This document shows positions 58,095-64,000 of a stretch of 64,000 bases of DNA, one piece after another. Source of the stretch: Thalassovita aquimarina. GTDB taxonomy: Bacteria > Pseudomonadota > Alphaproteobacteria > Rhodobacterales > Rhodobacteraceae. A model generated the notes under the pieces. It was not told the origin of the DNA and searched no databases. It saw only the letters and a list, made by a program, of their open reading frames with translations. The stretch spans positions 102,851 through 166,850 of the forward strand of contig NZ_JADMKU010000007.1 of NCBI RefSeq assembly GCF_018219815.1. The letters are read 5' to 3'. Position 1 is the stretch's first letter. The number at the start of each line of letters is the position of its first letter. A program made the position numbers and the translations under genes.

Positions 58095-59432
58095 GTGTCG
58101 GAAGGCGACGCCCCCGGGCCTTATGTCTTTTTCGGCGACGCTGGTGAAATCCCGTTGCTCGACCGGCCAGATAACGTCGCGCTGGAATACCGCCTGTCCA
58201 TGCTTGCCGGCGACGGAGACCTGGTGGTGCTGGGCAGTGACAGGAATGTGGCGTTCGAAGAATACAAGGCGTCCGTGCTGAATTTGGGACAGTGCCGTTA
58301 TCTGCCGGTCAGGGGGCGTGAAAACGGCCGTCACGTGCCGGTGCATATCCGGTGCCTGAACGATGTCGCCGCTTTTGACGCGCTGGCGGGCTTCGTATCT
58401 GCGGCCGGGGGGGTGACCCTGGTTCCGCATATCGCGACGGGGGCGATATGGGCGCTAGCCCGCAAGCTGGCTCGGGATACGGGTAAGACCGTGCATGTAG
58501 CCGGCCCGCCGCCTGCCGTGACCCGTTTTGCCAATGACAAGATGTGCTTCTCGGAGCTGGTGCGGGCGTTGTTCGGTCCCTATTCCGGCATGTCCGAGGT
58601 TTCGGCCCATGGCATGGCCGCGCTGGTTGGCCGGGTGCGGGAGATGGCGCGGGGATGCGACAAGATCGTGCTCAAGCTGCCCAGCAGTGCCGGATCGGCG
58701 GGGAATTTCCCGATCTTTTCAAACGATGTTGTCGCCCTGTCGCCCATGGCGCTGTGGACCTATCTGCAGCGGTTGATCGGCCAGGTCGTGATGCCGCCGG
58801 AATTTCCGATGATCGTGCAGGTCTGGGAAAACAATGTGCTGAGCAGCCCTTCGGTGCAATTGTGGATTCCCAGGCCCGAGGCTGGCGACCCGGTGATCGA
58901 AGGCCTGTTTGAACAGGTCTTGACCGGCGCCGGCGGGCAATTCGCGGGCGCGCGGCCCTTGCCGGGCGATCATCCCCGGATCGCCGATCTGTGCCACGAA
59001 GGCGCGATGCTTGGGCTTGCCCTGCAGGCGATGGGCTATTTCGGCCGTTGCAGCTTCGACGCTGTGCTGACCGGAGACAGCATCGAAACGGCGGCGCTGC
59101 ACTGGATCGAATGCAACGGCCGCTGGGGCGGCGTTTCGGTGCCGATGACCCTTCTCAACCGCCTGTTCGGCGAGGAGGGGCCGCCAAGTTATGCGATCAT
59201 GCACAATTTCGGTCAGGGGGGCGGGGTGGCAGGCTTCGCGGACGGGCTGGAGGTGCTTGGCGATCTGATCTGGCGGCCGGGGCGGGACACCGGGATCATT
59301 TTCAACACGCCTTCGGGTTTCGAGGCCGGAACGAGCTTTCATTTCGTTGCGCTGGCAAGTTCCGACGAGGCGGCAACGGATCTGGCCGATGTGATGAAAA
59401 GGCGGCTGGCCCCCGGCGCAAACCCGCCCTGA
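58095..59432 (+). CDS. Orphan ATP-grasp family enzyme (possible ligase)
   Basis: A 445-residue product from GTG 58095; the frame is open upstream to 57909, and a CTG at 57927 with GGAGG 6 bases before it may be the real start, adding 56 residues. The N-terminal third (to about 135) is an alpha/beta pre-ATP-grasp-like domain (LVVLGSDRNVAFEEY; LVPHIATGAIWALARKLA). ATP-grasp features follow: RFANDKMCFSELVRALFG, the nucleotide-lysine strand IVLKLPSSAGSAGN (Lys194), FEQVLTGAGGQFAG and the metal-binding WIECNGRWGG (Glu339, Asn341, Arg343). These enzymes join a carboxylate to an amine or thiol via an acyl phosphate. No peptide, carrier or partner gene is alongside except the divergent amidotransferase. 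Confidence 0.72.
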   Translation: MSEGDAPGPYVFFGDAGEIPLLDRPDNVALEYRLSMLAGDGDLVVLGSDRNVAFEEYKASVLNLGQCRYLPVRGRENGRHVPVHIRCLNDVAAFDALAGFVSAAGGVTLVPHIATGAIWALARKLARDTGKTVHVAGPPPAVTRFANDKMCFSELVRALFGPYSGMSEVSAHGMAALVGRVREMARGCDKIVLKLPSSAGSAGNFPIFSNDVVALSPMALWTYLQRLIGQVVMPPEFPMIVQVWENNVLSSPSVQLWIPRPEAGDPVIEGLFEQVLTGAGGQFAGARPLPGDHPRIADLCHEGAMLGLALQAMGYFGRCSFDAVLTGDSIETAALHWIECNGRWGGVSVPMTLLNRLFGEEGPPSYAIMHNFGQGGGVAGFADGLEVLGDLIWRPGRDTGIIFNTPSGFEAGTSFHFVALASSDEAATDLADVMKRRLAPGANPP

Positions 59433-59451
59433 TGGCCCGGCCGGGGCGCAT

Positions 59452-59465
59452 TTGACATCGGTCAA
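59452..59465 (+). promoter_or_regulatory. FNR/FixK-type binding site upstream of the dehydrogenase operon
   Basis: TTGACATCGGTCAA matches TTGAC-N4-GTCAA, the form used by Crp/Fnr-family oxygen and NO regulators (FnrL, FixK, Dnr) in proteobacteria, and is flanked by a further T/A pair (TTTGAC-N4-GTCAAA). Its centre is about 42 bases before the start site that the -10 below would give, the normal class II activation distance. Confidence 0.6.
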
Positions 59466-59488
59466 AGGGCAAACGCCATCGCCGGTGC

Positions 59489-59494
59489 TAACCT
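59489..59494 (+). promoter_or_regulatory. Candidate -10 of the dehydrogenase operon
   Basis: TAACCT is a moderate -10 match located where a promoter activated from the box at 59452-59465 should have one. The transcript leader would be about 135 bases. Confidence 0.35.
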
Positions 59495-59634
59495 GTCTTC
59501 AACCGTTCGGGTGATATCAGGCGGGAACGCGCCCCTTCTTGGGACGCAGAAGGAGGAGGGCCTGCGATGCAACGACCCTGGGAGGCAGCCACGAAGGACG
59601 CGGGACGCTGGCGCGCGGCGGGAGGGCATTCGTG

Positions 59635-60693
59635 ATGCCCGATCCGAACGTAGAGATGATCCGCTATCTCGACGCGGACGGCACCCCGGTGCAGGATCTG
59701 CCCGATTTCGCACGGCAACGTGACACGCTGGTCGATCTTTACGCCGCGATGGTCAGGACCCGCGCTTTCGATGCCAAGGCGGTGGCGCTGCAGCGTACCG
59801 GGCGGCTTGGCACCTATGGATCCAGCCTCGGTCAGGAGGCGATCGGCATCGGCGTTGCCAGCGTCATGCTGGCCGAGGATGTCTTCATCCCCTCGTTTCG
59901 CGAACACGGGGCGCAGATGATGCGCGGGGTGAGCATGGAGGAACTGTTCCTCTACTGGGGTGGCGACGAACGCGGCAACGATTTCGCCGCCCCGCTTGCG
60001 CGCCGCGATTTCCCGGTCTGCGTGCCGGTCGGATCGCAATTTCCCCAAGCCGCCGGGGTGGCGCTGGCGCTGGTGCAGAAGGGCGCGCGGGGCGTTGCCG
60101 TGGCGGTGGCGGGCGACGGGGCGACCTCCAAGGGCGATTTCTACGAGGCGATGAACATGGTCGGGGTCTGGCAGTTGCCGGCGGTCTTCGTGATCAACAA
60201 CAACCAATGGGCCATTTCGCTGCGGCGGCAGGATCAGACGGCGGCGGAAACGCTGGCGCAGAAATCGGTGGCGGCGGGTATCCCCGGTGTCGTGGTCGAC
60301 GGCAATGACGTGATCGCGGTGCGACAGGTGACGGCGCAGGCGTTGTCACGCGCCCGCGCGGGGCCGGGCGGCACCCTGATCGAATGCGTGACCTACCGGC
60401 TTGGCGATCACACCACCTCGGACGATGCCAGCCGGTATCGCGAGGACGAAGAGGTCAGCCCGCATTGGCGGCAGGAACCGGTCCTGCGCCTGCGCAACCA
60501 CCTTGTCGCGGCCCATGGTTGGAGCAAGGACGAGGAGGAAGCGCTGCTGCGGGAAAGCAACGACAGCGTCGACAAGGCGGCGGAGGTCTATCTTGCCACG
60601 CAGCCCGACCGGCCCCGTGCGATGTTCGAGCACATGTTCGCCCAAATGCCGACGGAGCTGGCACAGCAGGCGGGGGACGTCGCCGATGACTGA
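59635..60693 (+). CDS. pdhA: 2-oxoacid (pyruvate-type) dehydrogenase E1 alpha subunit
   Basis: A 352-residue subunit. ATG 59635 (GTG 59632 is an alternative) follows GGGAGGG. The thiamine-diphosphate motif starts at AGDGATSKGDFYEAMN and ends at VINNNQWAIS (160-194). FIPSFREHGAQMMRGVSMEE and ECVTYRLGDHTTSDDASRYR are typical of the alpha2beta2 pyruvate/branched-chain family, with the phosphorylation-loop type region. Pyruvate or a branched 2-oxo acid is the likely substrate. It overlaps the beta-subunit gene by 8 bases and leads the operon. Confidence 0.9.
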   Translation: MPDPNVEMIRYLDADGTPVQDLPDFARQRDTLVDLYAAMVRTRAFDAKAVALQRTGRLGTYGSSLGQEAIGIGVASVMLAEDVFIPSFREHGAQMMRGVSMEELFLYWGGDERGNDFAAPLARRDFPVCVPVGSQFPQAAGVALALVQKGARGVAVAVAGDGATSKGDFYEAMNMVGVWQLPAVFVINNNQWAISLRRQDQTAAETLAQKSVAAGIPGVVVDGNDVIAVRQVTAQALSRARAGPGGTLIECVTYRLGDHTTSDDASRYREDEEVSPHWRQEPVLRLRNHLVAAHGWSKDEEEALLRESNDSVDKAAEVYLATQPDRPRAMFEHMFAQMPTELAQQAGDVADD

Positions 60694-61666
60694 AATGACC
60701 ATGATCGAGGCGATCCGCACCGCGCTTGCCCGCGCGATGGACGATGACCCGGACGTGATCCTGATGGGCGAAGACGTGGGCATCAACGGCGGCGTATTCC
60801 GCGCAACCGACGGGCTGATCCAGCGTTTCGGCGCATCCCGCGTGCGCGACACGCCGCTGTCGGAAACCGCCATTGCCGGTGTCGCGGTGGGCGCGGCGGT
60901 ACAGGGGCTGCGCCCGGTGGCCGAGATTCAGTTCATGGGATTTCTATATCCCGCTATCGACCAGCTGGCGAACCATGCTGCGCGGTTCCGTAACCGGACG
61001 CGCGGGCGGCTGACCTGCCCGATGGTGCTGCGCGCGCCCTATGGCGGCGGCATCGGGGCGCCGGAACACCATTCCGAAAGCATGGAGGCGATGCTGGCGC
61101 ATATCCCGGGCCTGCGCGTCGTCAGCCCCAGTTCCCCCGCCAAAGCCTATGGCCTGTTGCTGGCCGCGATCCGCGATCCCGATCCGGTGGTCTTTCTGGA
61201 ACCGAAACGGCTTTACCGGGCGGGCAGCGAAACGGTGACGGATGACGGCGCGGCGCTGCCTCTCGACACCGCGTTCAGGCTGCGCGAGGGGGCGGACCTG
61301 ACAATCGTCGGCTGGGGCGCGATGCTGTCCGAGGTGAACGAGGCCGCCGATCAATTGGCCGGGGAGGGGATCAGCGCCGAGGTGATCGATCTGGCCACAC
61401 TGAAGCCCTATGACCGGGCGATGGTCCGCGCCTCGGTCGAAAAGACCGGGCGCTGCGTGATCGTTCACGAAGCCCCGCTGACCGCCGGGTTCGGCGCGGA
61501 AATCGCCGCCGATCTGGCCGAACACAGCCTGACGAGCCTGCTGGCACCGGTACACCGGGTGACCGGTTACGACACGGTGATGCCCTATCCGCGGCTGGAG
61601 GCGCATTACATGCCCAGCACCGAACGCATTCTGAAAGCGGCCCGGGCCGTGATGGAGTTCCAATGA
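60686..61666 (+). CDS. pdhB: 2-oxoacid dehydrogenase E1 beta subunit
   Basis: A 326-residue subunit starting at ATG 60686 inside the pdhA 3' end. It shows the conserved E1-beta order: ILMGEDVGINGGVFRATDGL, TPLSETAIAGVAVGAAVQGLRPVAEIQFMGF, RAPYGGGIGAPEHHSES (active-site His), and a C-terminal transketolase domain (SAEVIDLATLKPYD). It forms the E1 heterotetramer with the alpha subunit. It overlaps the E2 gene by ATGA. Confidence 0.92.
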   Translation: MTEMTMIEAIRTALARAMDDDPDVILMGEDVGINGGVFRATDGLIQRFGASRVRDTPLSETAIAGVAVGAAVQGLRPVAEIQFMGFLYPAIDQLANHAARFRNRTRGRLTCPMVLRAPYGGGIGAPEHHSESMEAMLAHIPGLRVVSPSSPAKAYGLLLAAIRDPDPVVFLEPKRLYRAGSETVTDDGAALPLDTAFRLREGADLTIVGWGAMLSEVNEAADQLAGEGISAEVIDLATLKPYDRAMVRASVEKTGRCVIVHEAPLTAGFGAEIAADLAEHSLTSLLAPVHRVTGYDTVMPYPRLEAHYMPSTERILKAARAVMEFQ

Positions 61667-62760
61667 CCGTTTTCACGCTCCCCGATCTTGGTGAAGGGCT
61701 GCAAGAGGCCGAAATCGTCACCTGGCATGTCGGCGAGGGCGATCACGTGATCGCCGATCAGCCACTTGTTTCGGTCGAAACCGACAAGGCGGTGGTGGAA
61801 GTCCCGGCGCCTTATTCGGGCACGATTGCCCGGTTGGTGGCCCGGGTGGGGGATGTCCTGGCCGTGGGGCAGCCGCTGGTGGACATCGATACCGGCAAGG
61901 CCGAAGACAGTGGCGCGATTGTCGGACGGCTGGACGCGGACGAAAAGCCGCGCCCGGTCCAGCCCGTGGCGCCGCCTGCCGGGGGCGATGTGATCCGCGC
62001 CACCCCGGCGGCGCGGAAACTGGCGCGGGAACAAGACATCGATCTGTCGCGGATCGAAGGAACCGGCCCCGGCGGAGTGATCCAGACCACCGATGTTGCC
62101 AGTGCCACGCCGCGCGGCGTGGCGGGCGAGGGCCTGCGCGGTCCGCGGCGCGCGATGGCCCAGGCGATGGCGCGATCGCATGAAACCGTCGTGCCGGCCA
62201 CGATCATGGACAAGGCCGATGTGACGGCCTGGGACACGGATGAAAACCCCACCTTGCGGCTGATTTCGGCGATCGTCGCGGCCTGCGCTGTCGAGCCGGC
62301 GCTGAACGTCTGGTTCGACGGGAAAAACCGGCAGCTTCATGATCATGTCGACCTGGCCGTCGCGGTGGATTCCGAGAACGGGCTGTTCGCCCCGGTCCTG
62401 CGGCACGCGGAGAACCCCGAAGGCATCGCCGAACGGCTGTCCGCCCTCAAGGCGGCGGTGAAGAACCGCACGCTGACGCCCGAGGCCTTGAAGGGGGGCA
62501 CCGTCACGCTGTCGAATTTCGGCATGATGGGGGGCGAACACGCGGTTCTGGTCGTGTCGCCGCCGCAGGTGGCCATCATCGGGGCCGGGCGGATCGGCGA
62601 TGCCGTCGTCTGGCATCAAGGGCAGCCGCAAAAACGCCGCCTGCTGCCGCTGTCGCTGAGCTTCGATCATCGCGTGGTCACCGGCGGCGAAGCGGCGCGG
62701 TTCCTGGCCGCCTGTCGCGCCGATCTGGAACGGCCGTCCATTGCCAACACGGAAACATAG
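61663..62760 (+). CDS. pdhC: 2-oxoacid dehydrogenase E2 (dihydrolipoamide acyltransferase)
   Basis: A 365-residue core protein: one lipoyl domain (residues 1-76, lipoyl lysine in ETDKA, Lys42), a peripheral subunit-binding domain (ATPAARKLAREQDIDLSRIEGTGPGGVI, about 113-140) and a catalytic domain from about 155. The active-site motif is SFDHRVVTGG: the catalytic His is present but the conserved Asp of HRxxDG is Thr. A single lipoyl domain and short linkers make it compact. No E3 gene is nearby, so lipoamide dehydrogenase must be supplied from elsewhere. Confidence 0.9.
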   Translation: MTVFTLPDLGEGLQEAEIVTWHVGEGDHVIADQPLVSVETDKAVVEVPAPYSGTIARLVARVGDVLAVGQPLVDIDTGKAEDSGAIVGRLDADEKPRPVQPVAPPAGGDVIRATPAARKLAREQDIDLSRIEGTGPGGVIQTTDVASATPRGVAGEGLRGPRRAMAQAMARSHETVVPATIMDKADVTAWDTDENPTLRLISAIVAACAVEPALNVWFDGKNRQLHDHVDLAVAVDSENGLFAPVLRHAENPEGIAERLSALKAAVKNRTLTPEALKGGTVTLSNFGMMGGEHAVLVVSPPQVAIIGAGRIGDAVVWHQGQPQKRRLLPLSLSFDHRVVTGGEAARFLAACRADLERPSIANTET

Positions 62761-62761
62761 C

Positions 62762-63871
62762 ATGACAGAGTTCTTTTCGCTCACCGATGATCTGGGCCCG
62801 GCAAAGGTCATTCATATCAGCAATGCCGAAGCCGGATTGAAAGCCATCGTCGTGATCGACAACATTGCCGCCGGCCCGTCGATCGGCGGCACCAGGATGG
62901 CGCCCGACGTGACGCTGGACGAATGCATGCGGCTGGCCCGCGCCATGACCTTGAAAAATGCCGCCGCCGGGTTGCCCCATGGCGGCGGCAAGTCGGTGAT
63001 CATGGCCGATCCAGACATGCCGGCGGCGCAAAAGGAAGGTCTGATGCGCGCCTTCGCCGATGCCATCGCCGGGATCGCCGATTACATCCCCGGTCCCGAC
63101 ATGGGCACGAACGAGGTCTGCATGGGCTGGGTGCTGAGCGAGACAGGCCGCGCCGTCGGCCTGCCGCGGGTGCTGGGTGGCATCCCTCTCGATGAAATCG
63201 GGGCGACCGGATACGGCATCAGCGTGGCCGCGCAGGCGGCCGAACCGTTCTGCGACGTGACCCTGAAAGGCGCGCGGGTCGCCATTCAGGGATTTGGCGC
63301 GGTGGGCACGCATGCGGCGCTCTGCCTGCAAGACCTGGGCGCGAAACTTGTGGCCGTGTCCGACAGCCACGGCACCGTGCGGAACCCGGAGGGGCTGCCG
63401 CTGGCCGATCTGATCGCCCTGAAACAGCGACATCGAAGCGTCACCGCGCTGCCCGGTGCCGACACCGTGGCGGAAGAGGCGGCGATCACCGCCGATTGCG
63501 ACATCCTGATCCCGGCGGCCCGTCCCGATGCGATACATCCCGGCAATGCGGCGGGGGTGAAGGCGCGGCTGATCCTGGAAGGGGCCAATATCCCAGCCTC
63601 GGCGGAGATCGAAAAGGACCTGCACGACCGGGGCGTGATGATCGTGCCCGATTTCATCGCCAACGCCGGCGGGGTGATCTGCGCCGCCGTCGAATATCAG
63701 GGCGGTGCGGAAAGCCAGGCGATGCAGGTGATCGGAGACAAGATCGCGCTCAACACGCGCGAAGTGCTGACCCGGGCGCGCGACAAAGGGGTCATGCCGC
63801 GCGACGCGGCGACGGAAATGGCGGCGGAACGGGTGAAGCAGGCGATGGCGCTGCAGCGGCGCTTCGGCTGA
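62762..63871 (+). CDS. Leu/Glu/Phe/Val-type NAD-dependent amino-acid dehydrogenase
   Basis: A 369-residue enzyme starting at ATG 62762, immediately after the E2 stop. The short-chain (leucine dehydrogenase-like) branch is indicated by length and by IGGTRMAPDVTLDECMRLARAMTLKNAAAGLPHGGGKSVI, with catalytic lysines at Lys65 and Lys77, GPDMGTNE (Asp113) and the Rossmann GFGAVG (177-182). It oxidatively deaminates an aliphatic amino acid to the 2-oxo acid, which E1/E2 could then decarboxylate. It is the last gene of the operon. Leucine, valine, phenylalanine or glutamate cannot be separated from sequence alone. Confidence 0.9.
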   Translation: MTEFFSLTDDLGPAKVIHISNAEAGLKAIVVIDNIAAGPSIGGTRMAPDVTLDECMRLARAMTLKNAAAGLPHGGGKSVIMADPDMPAAQKEGLMRAFADAIAGIADYIPGPDMGTNEVCMGWVLSETGRAVGLPRVLGGIPLDEIGATGYGISVAAQAAEPFCDVTLKGARVAIQGFGAVGTHAALCLQDLGAKLVAVSDSHGTVRNPEGLPLADLIALKQRHRSVTALPGADTVAEEAAITADCDILIPAARPDAIHPGNAAGVKARLILEGANIPASAEIEKDLHDRGVMIVPDFIANAGGVICAAVEYQGGAESQAMQVIGDKIALNTREVLTRARDKGVMPRDAATEMAAERVKQAMALQRRFG

Positions 63872-63878
63872 AACCCGG

Positions 63879-63896
63879 GGGCGGGTCTGCCCGCCC
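63879..63896. terminator. Short hairpin between convergent genes
   Basis: GGGCGGG (63879-63885) and CCCGCCC (63890-63896) form a 7-bp stem with a 4-base loop after the amino-acid dehydrogenase stop. Confidence 0.35.
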
Positions 63897-63908
63897 ACGG
63901 GCGCAGGC

Positions 63909-64000
63909 TTATTCGGCGGCGATGGTTTCCTGGCGCTGGCTGCCCAGCCCTTCGATTTCCACTTCCATGACGTCGCCGGGGCGCAGGTAGCGCGGCGGTT
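63909..64000 (-). CDS. Fumarylacetoacetate hydrolase family protein, 3' end only
   Basis: Only the last 30 codons are in the window. On the minus strand they read PRYLRPGDVMEVEIEGLGSQRQETIAAE and a TAA stop. The (Y/W)LxPGDxxEVEIEGxG pattern is the C-terminal signature of the FAH superfamily (hydrolases, decarboxylases and isomerases of 2-oxo/beta-diketo acids). The rest lies beyond position 64000. Confidence 0.75.
   Translation of the reverse strand, partial: PPRYLRPGDVMEVEIEGLGSQRQETIAAE

Overview
The window is GC-rich and densely coded. The gene mix (TRAP and peptide ABC transporters, a GntR regulator, a type II secretion locus, a two-gene E1 2-oxoacid dehydrogenase, an FNR-type box) suggests an alphaproteobacterium, most likely Rhodobacterales/Roseobacter-like. 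That placement is inferred from gene content and codon style. No rRNA, tRNA, CRISPR array, insertion sequence or prophage was seen.

Layout. 1-2.8 kb: the 3' end of a membrane GT2 polysaccharide synthase, a GH26-like secreted glycanase and a small basic exported protein. 2.9-14.2 kb: a gamma-glutamyl/peptide locus, with a GntR regulator, a gamma-glutamyltransferase-family enzyme and a DUF1028 protein on the minus strand, divergent from a five-gene oligopeptide ABC transporter, then a formamidase-type hydrolase and a Gfo/Idh/MocA oxidoreductase. 14.2-17.9 kb: a minus-strand TRAP operon (dctP-dctQ-dctM) ending in an isocitrate-lyase/PEP-mutase-family lyase. 18.3-29.9 kb: a type II secretion system split into gspDEF (+), a short gspC (-), a lipoprotein (+), gspGHIJKLM (-) and a prepilin peptidase (+).

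29.9-45.6 kb is an exported and surface-protein region: two Sel1-repeat proteins, an unknown exported protein, a beta-repeat protein with GLGT(S/T)xPG motifs, a small sulfotransferase, an FG-GAP/VCBS protein with an ASPIC/UnbV end, and a 2573-residue protein. The last has about 17 DUF11/DUF7933-like domains, two cysteines in most of them, and a C-terminal beta-barrel resembling an autotransporter translocator. 45.7-51.3 kb looks like envelope glycan or lipid-linked sugar work: GtrA-like protein, UbiA prenyltransferase with a decayed HAD domain, sugar-nucleotide epimerase, an unrecognised exported protein and an FGE/SUMF1-fold exported protein.

51.5-64 kb: an exported protein of unknown function, a Lon-like (AAA_32) protease coupled to a Usp-like protein, a class I/II aminotransferase, a class II glutamine amidotransferase, an orphan ATP-grasp enzyme, then an E1alpha-E1beta-E2 2-oxoacid dehydrogenase operon with a Leu/Glu-type amino-acid dehydrogenase. 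A 14-bp FNR/FixK-type palindrome lies at class II distance from a possible -10 upstream of that operon, which suggests oxygen- or NO-responsive control. The window closes in the 3' end of a fumarylacetoacetate hydrolase-family gene.

The most unusual items are the cysteine-rich giant autotransporter-like protein, the ATP-grasp enzyme with a possible CTG start, the epimerase/unknown/FGE-like operon and the FNR-box dehydrogenase operon.
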